Notes under the pieces: model-generated | Database searches by the model: none | Told to the model about the DNA's origin: nothing | The model's input: the letters and a program-made list of their open reading frames with translations, nothing else | Translations under genes and position numbers: made by a program | Virus record (IMG/VR): IMGVR_UViG_3300020371_000012 | Location: 1-55,693 of that record | Source: a virus | Reading direction: 5' to 3' (one strand) | Length of the DNA stretch: 55,693 nt | Shown: one piece after another, positions 1 to 5,292 of the stretch | Position numbering within the stretch: the stretch's first letter is position 1 | How the letters are laid out: each line of letters begins with the position of its first letter

Positions 1-387
1 ATTGGAAGGGGAGAACAAGGAGTGCTATTGGTACGCCCTTACACTAACGATATATGCGCTCATTGGCGATTTGTAGATGAAAAAACGTCTATTAAATCTT
101 CTAATAAAATATACTCGATGTTCTGTGAGTATAAACAACGGAAAGATTTCATTGGAATGGATATGGCAAGAAAATTCCTTGAGATGGGATTTACCCGTGC
201 AAGACGCTACGCCAATCACTCTTCGGGACGCAAATATGCAAAAGATGGGAGTATATTACCCATTGAGTCCGACTGTCTTAAATCTGAAAAATCAAGGTCA
301 GCAAGAGTATTCAAGGAAGTAAGAGATAAAGCAGCATATGATCCAATATATCAAGAAATGAGAAGCGAATGGCGTCGTAACGAGTGA
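1..387 (+). CDS. DUF4385 family protein (5'-truncated)
   Basis: The frame is open from base 1, so the gene starts upstream of the window; the GTG at 22 is internal, because codons 1-7 read IGRGEQG and run directly into VLLVRPY. The residues GRGEQGVLLV, HWRF, DMARKFLEMGFTRARRYANH and GGRKY-like SGRKYA match the DUF4385 family as I remember it from T4-like cyanophages. Its function is unknown. The visible part is 128 residues and ends with a basic, charged tail (EVRDKAAYDPIYQEMRSEW). A promoter cassette follows at once. The family call is from recognition, not from a search. Confidence 0.85.
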   Translation: MGRGEQGVLLVRPYTNDICAHWRFVDEKTSIKSSNKIYSMFCEYKQRKDFIGMDMARKFLEMGFTRARRYANHSSGRKYAKDGSILPIESDCLKSEKSRSARVFKEVRDKAAYDPIYQEMRSEWRRNE

Positions 388-465
388 CAGTGCCCGTAGT
401 GTCCACTATCGGTTGAAATGGACTCGTTTTCCTGTATTCTATAAGAGTCAAAGGAACGCAACTCA
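388..465 (+). promoter_or_regulatory. Promoter cassette, copy 1
   Basis: An imperfect dyad (GACAGT at 386-391, six bases, AGTGTC at 398-403) is followed by TTGAAA (413-418), a 16-base spacer, TATTCT (435-440) and the block ATAAGAGTCAAAGGA (441-455), which carries the AAAGGA ribosome-binding site of the gene at 466. Copies with the same layout lie at 1222-1306 and 2311-2391, and the repetition is what supports a regulatory role. The assignment of -35 and -10 is inferred. Confidence 0.6.
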
Positions 466-696
466 ATGACCGTCATTCTTCAACCACGCAAGATCAACAA
501 CACAATGTACGATATGCCCACGGTTGGTGGACTTGACCGCTGCGAGATTAACACCAAACTTCACTATCTCAACGTGGAAATGGACAAACTTAAGATGAAG
601 CAAGCATCATTGATTGCCATGCGTGACCAACTCGATCGCCATGCAGAAATGCAGGAGATGGATGATCTTTTCGATCAAATGTTCGGAGGTGAGTGA
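466..696 (+). CDS. Small coiled-coil-like phage protein
   Basis: 76 residues, ATG ten bases after AAAGGA. I do not recognise a named family. The N-terminal third (MTVILQPRKINNTMYDMP) contains GGLDRCEINTKLHYL, and residues 27-70 are Leu/Met-rich with heptad-like spacing and many K, E, Q and D, which suggests a helical coiled coil and oligomerisation. It is the first gene behind promoter cassette copy 1 and is followed three bases after its stop by a membrane-protein gene, so the two are probably co-transcribed. Function unknown. Confidence 0.75.
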   Translation: MTVILQPRKINNTMYDMPTVGGLDRCEINTKLHYLNVEMDKLKMKQASLIAMRDQLDRHAEMQEMDDLFDQMFGGE

Positions 697-698
697 TA

Positions 699-860
699 AT
701 GAATAAAACTAGATCTTACAAAGAACTTCGCTCAATTCACATGAAATTTCTTCTTCTCTGTGGTGTCGGTGTCCTGCTCTGGACTAACTACGATGCTCGC
801 AAAATCATTGCCGATGGTTTACAACAATCTGCTGAGATTGTCCGCCCTCAACGTTATTGA
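699..860 (+). CDS. Small single-pass membrane protein
   Basis: 53 residues starting MNKTRSYKEL, with TGATAATG at the junction with the preceding gene. Residues 16-29 (FLLLCGVGVLLWTN) form one short hydrophobic segment flanked by a basic N-terminus and a polar C-terminus, as in a single-pass inner-membrane protein with its N-terminus inside. No family is recognised. A small phage membrane peptide expressed from an accessory promoter could alter host membrane processes, but nothing in the sequence shows which. Confidence 0.65.
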   Translation: MNKTRSYKELRSIHMKFLLLCGVGVLLWTNYDARKIIADGLQQSAEIVRPQRY

Positions 861-862
861 TT

Positions 863-1057
863 ATGCAATTCCAAGTCACACAAATTGATTTTGATTTTGA
901 TGATGCCTTTGAGGTTGAAAACTACGATCAGGATATTATTGATGAAGTTCTAGCAACAACTTGGGAAGCATCTGATGAAGATGATCTCATCGAAGAGATT
1001 ACATCTGCATCAGGTTGGTGTATTAAATCCATCGATTATGTTCACGTTCTAAAATGA
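863..1057 (+). CDS. Small acidic conserved phage protein
   Basis: 64 residues from the ATG at 863, two bases after the previous stop; a TTG six bases upstream is in frame but less likely. It is very acidic (runs such as DFDFDDAFEVE and ASDEDDLIEE) and ends SASGWCIKSIDYVHVLK. The segment TTWEASDEDDLIEEITSASGW resembles small proteins I recall from marine cyanophages, with no known role. Its stop overlaps the next start (ATGA). Confidence 0.7.
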   Translation: MQFQVTQIDFDFDDAFEVENYDQDIIDEVLATTWEASDEDDLIEEITSASGWCIKSIDYVHVLK

Positions 1058-1221
1058 TTACTTCAAAAGCACAAATGCTCCGAGTGATGAAGAATTGCGA
1101 TGGAGCGGATACTCTCACCCGCGAACAAAAGTTTGAAGTTTTTGTTAGAGTCTGCGACAATATGCTGAAGGAAGGTAGACTTTCTAAAGCAAATCATAGT
1201 CGATGGACTAACATTTGGTAG
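1054..1221 (+). CDS. Small basic hypothetical protein
   Basis: 55 residues (starts MITSKAQMLR, ends NHSRWTNIW) overlapping the previous stop by four bases (ATGA), which implies translational coupling. The composition is helical and mildly basic, with no motif I can name. The gene ends one base before promoter cassette copy 2. The support is compactness, coupling and a sensible amino-acid composition only. Confidence 0.6.
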   Translation: MITSKAQMLRVMKNCDGADTLTREQKFEVFVRVCDNMLKEGRLSKANHSRWTNIW

Positions 1222-1306
1222 GGTGTGCCAGTCGCCGCAGTGTCTACTATCGGTTGATTTCTGCGGCGATTGCTGCAATACTATAAGAGTCAAAGGATTT
1301 CACCTC
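1222..1306 (+). promoter_or_regulatory. Promoter cassette, copy 2
   Basis: GCCAGT (1227-1232), six bases, AGTGTC (1239-1244), then TACTATCGGTTGATT with TTGATT at 1254-1259, a 17-base spacer, AATACT (1277-1282) and ATAAGAGTCAAAGGA (1283-1297). The geometry matches copy 1, and the AAAGGA block is again nine to ten bases from the downstream ATG (1307). Confidence 0.6.
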
Positions 1307-1534
1307 ATGCAACTTTCTTCCAAACGTCATTCCATGGTTGTTGAGTTTCGCCCTCACGCCATTTTGACTGATAAGTTTGTCTACACTTTGAAGTTCAAAG
1401 GTGAAACACAATCGATGCGATTGTTCACTAAAAAAGAGATGATTGAAACGTGCAATTCTCGTCTCGACATTCATGGTTATCAGGTCACAGATTTTCTGAC
1501 TGAACCACAACAATACATGCCTGCTTCTTGCTGA
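1307..1534 (+). CDS. Hypothetical protein, first gene of cassette 2
   Basis: 75 residues from the ATG at 1307, nine bases after AAAGGA. A GTG at 1223 is in frame but lies inside the promoter cassette and was rejected. The protein looks like a small beta-rich fold: MVVEFRPHAILTDKFVYTLKFKG is a plausible beta-hairpin pair, followed by a helix (TKKEMIETCNSRLD). No family is recognised. It heads a run of five small genes spaced by a few bases or overlapping. Confidence 0.7.
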   Translation: MQLSSKRHSMVVEFRPHAILTDKFVYTLKFKGETQSMRLFTKKEMIETCNSRLDIHGYQVTDFLTEPQQYMPASC

Positions 1535-1536
1535 TC

Positions 1537-1725
1537 ATGGAACAAACGACACCAACTTATTCGGAATTGCTTCAAATTCTGATTCGACTTTCTCCAGAAC
1601 AGTTGAATCAGAATGTCACAATCTACGACATCGAAAATGATGAGTATTTTCCTTGTTTTAGATTTGAAACGCTTCATCAATCCGATGACGTTCTTGACAC
1701 CGACCATCCCTACATTGCTTTTTGA
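1537..1725 (+). CDS. Small acidic hypothetical protein
   Basis: 62 residues from the ATG at 1537, two bases after the previous stop. The N-terminal helix (TYSELLQILIRLSPEQLNQNVTIYD) followed by an acidic strand (ENDEYFPCFRFETL) resembles small proteins common in cyanobacteria and their phages, where YSELL and LSPEQL segments precede an NVTIYD strand. Function unknown. Confidence 0.65.
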   Translation: MEQTTPTYSELLQILIRLSPEQLNQNVTIYDIENDEYFPCFRFETLHQSDDVLDTDHPYIAF

Positions 1726-1731
1726 TTGATT

Positions 1732-1920
1732 ATGCCAATGCACACTTCCTACACTGATCGCTACTCTGTCGATGAGGCATATGATGGTGATTGGGATGAC
1801 ATTATGTCGCCAGATGAGTACGAAGATTATATCGACCGAGTGCAATATGCCAAGAGTCAGGGTCTGAAACGTCCCGTATATCGTCCACAACGTAATGGTA
1901 ACCCTCTCAGCGATTATTGA
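1732..1920 (+). CDS. Small Asp/Tyr-rich hypothetical protein
   Basis: 62 residues from the ATG at 1732. Residues 5-40 are rich in Asp, Glu and Tyr (SVDEAYDGDWDDIMSPDEYEDYI), followed by a basic, proline-containing tail (KRPVYRPQRNGNP). The charge polarity and the absence of hydrophobic stretches suggest a soluble, possibly partly disordered protein. It overlaps the next gene by one base (TGATG). No family is recognised. Confidence 0.6.
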   Translation: MPMHTSYTDRYSVDEAYDGDWDDIMSPDEYEDYIDRVQYAKSQGLKRPVYRPQRNGNPLSDY

Positions 1921-2102
1921 TGACTAACTATCAAATTGACACCATTATAGACGGTCTGCGTGATGCTGTCCGTGTCTGCGCCGATGTTGATGGAATGAGT
2001 GAAGATTACGAGAAGAGTTATCCCTATGCTGCGGGATATGCTCGTGCTTCAATGGAACATACTATTAAAACCTTGCTGGAGTTGAAGAACAATGAATCCT
2101 GA
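1920..2102 (+). CDS. Small helical hypothetical protein
   Basis: 60 residues starting MTNYQIDTII, coupled to the preceding stop by TGATG. It is predominantly helical with a small alanine/tyrosine-rich middle (YPYAAGYARASMEHTIKTLLEL). There are no catalytic motifs. It overlaps the next gene by 11 bases. Confidence 0.6.
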   Translation: MTNYQIDTIIDGLRDAVRVCADVDGMSEDYEKSYPYAAGYARASMEHTIKTLLELKNNES

Positions 2103-2310
2103 AATTGTTGATTCCTATCGCCAAAACATGCGACAGATGATGGCAGATATTATTGCTGATTATCTTGCCACTGATGAACTTACGCCCGATGATTTGGTCA
2201 ATGATTTTCGTGCCGAGATTAAATCGTGGATGGACTATCATCGACAACAAGAGATGAAAGCATCACAAATGTACTGCAAAACTGTCGGATTGACTAATAA
2301 CAAATTGTGA
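2092..2310 (+). CDS. Small helical hypothetical protein
   Basis: 72 residues starting MNPEIVDSYR. It has two likely helices (NMRQMMADIIADYLATDEL and DDLVNDFRAEIKSWMDYHRQQEM) with Met- and Gln-rich faces. Its start lies inside the previous gene, 11 bases before that gene's end, so translation is probably coupled. It ends the cassette-2 cluster, and promoter cassette copy 3 follows directly. Function unknown. Confidence 0.65.
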   Translation: MNPEIVDSYRQNMRQMMADIIADYLATDELTPDDLVNDFRAEIKSWMDYHRQQEMKASQMYCKTVGLTNNKL

Positions 2311-2391
2311 TGGAGTGGACAGTCGAGGCACTGTCTACTTTTTGTTGATTTGGTCCCGTTTGCCTGTATTCTATAAGAGTCAAAGGAACCT
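2311..2391 (+). promoter_or_regulatory. Promoter cassette, copy 3 (perfect dyad)
   Basis: GACAGT (2318-2323), six bases, ACTGTC (2330-2335) is a perfect 6-6-6 inverted repeat. It is followed by TTGATT (2345-2350), a 16-base spacer, TATTCT (2367-2372) and ATAAGAGTCAAAGGA (2373-2387). The layout equals copies 1 and 2, and this copy has the best dyad. Confidence 0.6.
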
Positions 2392-2562
2392 CAAGCAACT
2401 TCCGCCGCAATCTACAAACAACTGTTCACGGGTGCCGAGTGGGATGCTATTGCTTTTGCCATGAAAGATTATGGTGATTTTCATGGCGGAATGGATGAAA
2501 CGATTGCTAACAATGTTCAAGCAAAGATTTCCAAAATCTTTGAACTGACCTCTTCTAAGTGA
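2392..2562 (+). CDS. Conserved small protein frame with no visible start codon
   Basis: The frame from 2392 (begins QATSAAIYKQ) to the stop at 2560-2562 gives 56 residues and is clearly related to the product of 3473-3724: both have LFTxxEWxxI, then a Y-x-D segment, then a Q-x-K...IF ending. However, there is no ATG, GTG or TTG between the upstream in-frame TAA and the conserved start; the first in-frame ATG (2461) would remove the LFT-EW segment. It lies immediately behind promoter cassette copy 3 with its AAAGGA site. It may use a non-standard start, or may have lost its start codon. Confidence 0.5.
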   Translation, partial: QATSAAIYKQLFTGAEWDAIAFAMKDYGDFHGGMDETIANNVQAKISKIFELTSSK

Positions 2563-2567
2563 TCGAC

Positions 2568-2789
2568 ATGACTTACACTGATCCCTGCACAATCGCCCTT
2601 CAATCAGATCAAGAACTTATGTCCATTCATGAAGAACCGATGTTCCTTATTCATGGAGAATTTCATCGTGAAAATGGTTGGGTGATGCGTGATTGCCTGT
2701 CCTATATTAAACCAACTGCTGAGGAAGCGGTTGCTACATGTAGGCGACTCAATCCTAACTTTAAGATTGACTACGTTTCGATGGCGTGA
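2568..2789 (+). CDS. Small hypothetical protein
   Basis: 73 residues from the ATG at 2568; a GTG at 2559 overlapping the previous stop is an alternative start. The segment FLIHGEFHRENGWVMRDCLSYIKPTAEEAVATCRRLNPNF suggests two strands followed by an amphipathic helix. EEAVATCRRLNP resembles the tail of many small cyanobacterial or cyanophage proteins in which a helix aligns with 'EEA...C...NP'. Function unknown. Confidence 0.65.
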   Translation: MTYTDPCTIALQSDQELMSIHEEPMFLIHGEFHRENGWVMRDCLSYIKPTAEEAVATCRRLNPNFKIDYVSMA

Positions 2790-2792
2790 TTG

Positions 2793-2999
2793 ATGAAAAC
2801 AACAACAGCAACTTATCTCGTCAATGTAACAACTGACGATGAAAACATCATCACATTTTACAAGACAATGCCCACACGTCCAACAACATCTAAGGGTATC
2901 AAATCGCAGAACAATAAGATCGAAAACTGGACAAAACTTCAGTATCCTGACTGGACTGAAATTGACATCATTCCAGCATTTGAAGTAGGAAAGAGTTAG
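2793..2999 (+). CDS. Small hypothetical protein
   Basis: 68 residues from the ATG at 2793, three bases after the previous stop. The N-terminal part is Thr-rich and strand-like (TTTATYLVNVTTDDENIITFY). A basic linker (RPTTSKGIKSQNNK) leads to a C-terminal region with two Trp (ENWTKLQYPDWTEIDII). No family is recognised. It ends just before the hairpin and promoter region of the gene at 3121. Confidence 0.6.
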   Translation: MKTTTATYLVNVTTDDENIITFYKTMPTRPTTSKGIKSQNNKIENWTKLQYPDWTEIDIIPAFEVGKS

Positions 3000-3120
3000 T
3001 GTAGCGAAATAGTGTGCCAGTGAACAAACCGCACACAAAACCTACCATTCCCCGCCAGATGCCTTATATTAGGTTCATGGGAGGGACACCACCCAATTCA
3101 CTTCACTAACTTCACTCAAC
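3000..3120 (+). promoter_or_regulatory. Intergenic regulatory region with hairpin
   Basis: GTGTGC (3012-3017) and GCACAC (3031-3036) can form a six-base-pair stem with a 13-base loop; no U-run follows, so it is a weak terminator at best. Further on, TTATATTA at about 3064-3071 is a possible -10 without a clear -35, and GGGAGGG lies about 40 bases from the next ATG (3121). Promoter activity is inferred from the gap between two gene clusters. Confidence 0.35.
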
Positions 3121-3471
3121 ATGCGTAAGATCGAACAACAAATGTGTGCCGCTGTTCAGAAGAACCTCAACTGGCAATCTGGCAACACTTCTGTTCACTT
3201 TGACGAAGAATCTGGCGTGTCTGTTGTTCGCCTTCACGGCAATAAGATTGCCGAGGTTTCTGACAACGACATGACCATTTTTGATGGTGGTTGGCAGACC
3301 AACACAACTAAGTCTCGTTTGAATGCTCTTTGCGAGTATTTCTGCTGCACTGGTGAAGGTGTTTTCCAGAAAGATTTTAAGTGGTTTGTTCGTAAGTTTG
3401 TCGCAGAATCTTCCATCACTGGTAAGGTCTACAACGTAGAAGATTTCACCAATGGTTATGTTTTTGCCTGA
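3121..3471 (+). CDS. Hypothetical phage protein (DUF-like)
   Basis: 116 residues starting MRKIEQQMCA. It opens with a helix (IEQQMCAAVQKNLNWQSGNT) and then alternating strands with VHFDEESGVSVVRLHGNKIAEV. The middle reads WQTNTTKSRLNALCEYF, followed by DFKWFV and a C-terminal VEDFTNGYVFA. The pattern 'nT..V......V.LHGN.IA........I...GW.T.TTKSRLNAL' is one I recall from many phage-encoded small proteins of unknown function. It is larger than its neighbours and heads a coupled cluster (3121-4502). Confidence 0.75.
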   Translation: MRKIEQQMCAAVQKNLNWQSGNTSVHFDEESGVSVVRLHGNKIAEVSDNDMTIFDGGWQTNTTKSRLNALCEYFCCTGEGVFQKDFKWFVRKFVAESSITGKVYNVEDFTNGYVFA

Positions 3472-3472
3472 T

Positions 3473-3724
3473 ATGATTACAACTGCAACTGCTAAAGATT
3501 GGGACGACTTTTGGCACGGTCCTGATCTCACTGACATTCCAAACATTTACTCACAAACTAACATGACCAATCTACAGAAATGTGCTAACGAACTGTTCAC
3601 AGATTCGGAGTGGCAAATCATTGATTATGCCTTGAGTGAGTATCAAGATCATCTGGAAGAAGGTGATAACGAAACTGAGATTTACGATTCAATTCAAACC
3701 AAACTCAACGCAATCTTTTCCTGA
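3473..3724 (+). CDS. Conserved small protein (LFTxxEW family)
   Basis: 83 residues from the ATG at 3473, one base after the previous stop. Residues 31-83 (from MTNLQKCANE) are homologous to the frame at 2392-2562, sharing LFTxSEWxxI, Y-Q-D and QTKLNAIF, so this is one of two paralogues about 1.1 kb apart. An internal ATG at 3563 coincides with the start of the conserved part and could be the true start. Function unknown. It overlaps the next gene (TGATG). Confidence 0.7.
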   Translation: MITTATAKDWDDFWHGPDLTDIPNIYSQTNMTNLQKCANELFTDSEWQIIDYALSEYQDHLEEGDNETEIYDSIQTKLNAIFS

Positions 3725-3885
3725 TGACTGAACTCCAACTGCAAGCGATTGAAGTGATGGAAACGGTTGAAGATACCGTTGCTTATTTGTGTCAAGAGAA
3801 TCAACTTTCTGGTGAAAAAGTGTGGACAATGATTGCTGCACTTGCTGATGCCAAAATCGCAGAATTTCCTGATTATGATGAATGA
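3724..3885 (+). CDS. Small acidic helical protein
   Basis: 53 residues (MTELQLQAIE...), coupled to the preceding stop by TGATG. It is helical and acidic, with AYLCQENQLSGEKVWTMIAALADAKIAEF as the core. GEKVWTMI..LA..K...F is reminiscent of small cyanophage proteins of unknown role. It overlaps the next gene by eight bases if that gene starts at 3878. Confidence 0.65.
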   Translation: MTELQLQAIEVMETVEDTVAYLCQENQLSGEKVWTMIAALADAKIAEFPDYDE

Positions 3886-4198
3886 TTTTCTGGACAATCT
3901 CGCTGCTAATCTTCACCACAAATCTCAACCTAAAATGAAACTCACCAAGTCACAATTAGAACAGTTCAAAGCGAACTATGCCGAGTTAATCGTTGATGGG
4001 ATGGATATGAAAACTCTCGAACAATTTGCCATTGAGAGTGTAGAACAAAACATCAAAGATTGGAATGAAGATGAAGTCAGGGAAGAAATTCTTGATTACT
4101 ATGGTGAAGAAGTTCTCAATGACTTGATGCCATCAATCGATGAAATCTCTAGTCTTGAGACTAATACTCCCCAATACGGAATGGGGGTAGGTAAGTGA
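3878..4198 (+). CDS. Small conserved cyanophage protein (YAELIVDGMDM motif)
   Basis: 106 residues from the ATG at 3878, overlapping the previous gene's end. An internal ATG at 3935 (MKLTKSQLEQ...) gives 87 residues and is the start used by family members I recall. The core KSQLEQFKANYAELIVDGMDM followed by LEQFAIESVEQNIKDW and EVREEILDYYGEEVL is typical of a small helical family frequent in marine picocyanobacteria and their phages. Function unknown. Its GTGA overlap couples it to the following gene. Confidence 0.75.
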   Translation: MNDFLDNLAANLHHKSQPKMKLTKSQLEQFKANYAELIVDGMDMKTLEQFAIESVEQNIKDWNEDEVREEILDYYGEEVLNDLMPSIDEISSLETNTPQYGMGVGK

Positions 4199-4371
4199 CA
4201 ACTATTGTGTATGCGTCAGATGTAAAGACCAAGGAAAAACACTACGTCGTTCGCTTTAGTAATGGCACTCACATCTACTCTAATTCTGTTCTCCCTATTC
4301 TCCCGTTTTTCCAAGATCCTTATTCACACTTCCCAGGAGAAAACGCGCCGCCCCATTATCACTTTCCATGA
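4195..4371 (+). CDS. Small hypothetical protein, GTG start
   Basis: 58 residues from the GTG at 4195 (GTGA overlap with the previous stop). It begins TTIVYASDVKTKEKHYVVRF, a likely beta-hairpin, and ends in a Pro/His/Phe-rich tail (DPYSHFPGENAPPHYHFP). No in-frame ATG is available, and the GTG is supported by coupling. No family is recognised. Confidence 0.55.
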   Translation: MTTIVYASDVKTKEKHYVVRFSNGTHIYSNSVLPILPFFQDPYSHFPGENAPPHYHFP

Positions 4372-4502
4372 TGCCAACTGATTCACAAATCCGCAAAGTG
4401 TTCAATTACTATGCACAACTGCCTGTTAAATATCAAGAGAATTTGTATAAGGAAATCGTCAAGTATTATCAGGATGAAGAGTTACAAAAGATTGACAAAT
4501 AA
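4368..4502 (+). CDS. Very small helical protein
   Basis: 44 residues (MMPTDSQIRK...), start overlapping the previous stop (ATGATG). It is entirely helical, Lys/Tyr/Glu-rich (YAQLPVKYQENLYKEIVKYYQDEELQKI). Two adjacent ATG codons (4368, 4371) are possible starts. The promoter for the next gene is embedded in its last codons (TTGACA at 4492). Function unknown. Confidence 0.55.
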   Translation: MMPTDSQIRKVFNYYAQLPVKYQENLYKEIVKYYQDEELQKIDK

Positions 4503-4520
4503 TCCCATTTAATATAAAAT
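4492..4520 (+). promoter_or_regulatory. Sigma70-type promoter
   Basis: TTGACA (4492-4497), 17-base spacer, TAAAAT (4515-4520): one mismatch to the bacterial consensus. It lies 24 bases before the ATG at 4545 and overlaps the end of the preceding gene. It would be read by host RNA polymerase, as expected for early or middle phage genes. Confidence 0.7.
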
Positions 4521-4544
4521 AGAACAGTTCAACTTTTCCCACCC

Positions 4545-4751
4545 ATGCTTCTCACTAATTCACAACTTACACGCTATCGTGTTACTATCGATTTCACAGT
4601 AGATGATACTAACTGTGTGCATCCTAGAGATTGGAATTGGAAAGAACTTCTAGAGTTAAAGAATGACGAGAAAGTTCGTGAGGTTTATGTAGAAAACCTC
4701 GGATATATTAACTCCAAAGGAAAGAAGCGGAAGGAGAAGAAAAATGGATGA
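4545..4751 (+). CDS. Small hypothetical protein
   Basis: 68 residues starting MLLTNSQLTRY. The first half is strand-like (YRVTIDFTVDDTNCVHPRDWNWKELLEL). The C-terminus is very basic (NSKGKKRKEKKNG) after VREVYVENLGYI. The order 'V.I.F.V......HP.DW.W.ELL.L...E.V..V.VE.L' is a layout I recall in short cyanophage proteins. It overlaps the next gene by eight bases. Confidence 0.7.
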   Translation: MLLTNSQLTRYRVTIDFTVDDTNCVHPRDWNWKELLELKNDEKVREVYVENLGYINSKGKKRKEKKNG

Positions 4752-4860
4752 GGAAGAGTACGCAATGCTCATTGAATCTGAGGAGGAACAGTATAGGGAA
4801 GACCTAGCAGATTGCCCTGAGTATGATGACCCTATGGAGTACGATTATAGTTACGATTAG
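4744..4860 (+). CDS. Very small acidic protein
   Basis: 38 residues (MDEEEYAMLI...), almost entirely acidic and tyrosine-rich (DLADCPEYDDPMEYDYSYD). It overlaps the previous gene, which has a strongly basic tail. The pair of coupled, oppositely charged products could interact, but this is inference. A terminator follows 22 bases later. Confidence 0.55.
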   Translation: MDEEEYAMLIESEEEQYREDLADCPEYDDPMEYDYSYD

Positions 4861-4882
4861 TGCTCAAATACACTGCAAAGTG

Positions 4883-4926
4883 CCTTCGGATATGCTTCAC
4901 AGTATCTCCGAAGGTGTTTTATTTTG
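4883..4926 (+). terminator. Intrinsic terminator
   Basis: CCTTCGGA (4883-4890) pairs with TCCGAAGG (4907-4914); the stem can be extended inward with GATA/TATC around a bulge. The sequence GTGTTTTATTTT follows. It ends the small-gene cluster that stops at 4860. Confidence 0.75.
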
Positions 4927-4937
4927 CTATTAAATAA

Positions 4938-5170
4938 ATGGTTAAAAAAACATACTTGAGTGTTGTATCTCTCGGAGATGTATGCGTGAATTAAACGCTC
5001 TCAGGAGTCGTTATCTTGGACCGCAGGCTATCACAAACTCGGAGAAATGTCAAGACCCTCGGAGCACACTTATGGACCCCGTATAAGGGATTCTGATAGT
5101 AGCAAATGACTTGACAATCCTCGGAGCATTCGTTATACTAACTCTGTAAGGGTTCAAAGGACAGGGCTTA
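4938..5170 (+). repeat. Gene-poor region with degenerate ~60-bp repeats
   Basis: No convincing gene lies between 4861 and 5292; an 18-codon ORF at 4938-4994 is too short to support. CTCGGAG occurs exactly at 4971, 5038, 5058 and 5120, with a variant CTCAGGAG at 4998. The units beginning at 4998, 5058 and 5120 are about 60 bases apart and share a layout: CTC(A)GGAG, a few bases, TTAT, and (in two) GGACC or (in two) GTATAAGGG/GTAAGGG. TCGTTAT occurs at 5008, 5130 and 5194. The third unit holds the promoter at 5111-5139. Confidence 0.5.
5111..5139 (+). promoter_or_regulatory. Strong sigma70-type promoter
   Basis: Perfect TTGACA (5111-5116), 17-base spacer, TATACT (5134-5139). About 130 untranslated bases follow before the next promoter-like block and gene. 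The early transcript contains TTCAAAGGAC, similar to the AGTCAAAGGA block of the promoter cassettes. Confidence 0.75.
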
Positions 5171-5262
5171 GCTAATAGCTACCATACTTTCAGTCGTTAT
5201 GAGCAGCTCAGTGGACACTACGTGAACTGCACACTATTCTCCCAATTCCTCTCTGATTCGTG

Positions 5263-5283
5263 TATATTAAAAGAGTCAAAGAA
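5263..5283 (+). promoter_or_regulatory. Divergent copy of the promoter cassette
   Basis: TATATT (5263-5268) followed by AAAAGAGTCAAAGAA resembles the TATTCT/ATAAGAGTCAAAGGA block of the three cassettes. AGTGGACACT (5210-5219) lies upstream where the others have a dyad, but with a different geometry, and no good -35 is present. The promoter at 5111 may serve this gene instead. Confidence 0.4.
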
Positions 5284-5292
5284 ATGCTTCAC

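Noticed and set aside
1223-1306. GTG start extending the gene at 1307 upstream
   Set aside because: It would place 28 codons inside the promoter cassette, whose other copies are non-coding.
4938-4994. 18-codon ORF after the terminator
   Set aside because: It has no ribosome-binding site and falls partly in the degenerate repeat region.
4938-5210. CRISPR array
   Set aside because: Repeats are degenerate, few and only seven bases identical; there are no uniform spacers and no cas genes.
4938-5260. tRNA gene in the gene-poor stretch
   Set aside because: No T-loop (TTCGANTC) or cloverleaf with a 7-bp acceptor stem was found.
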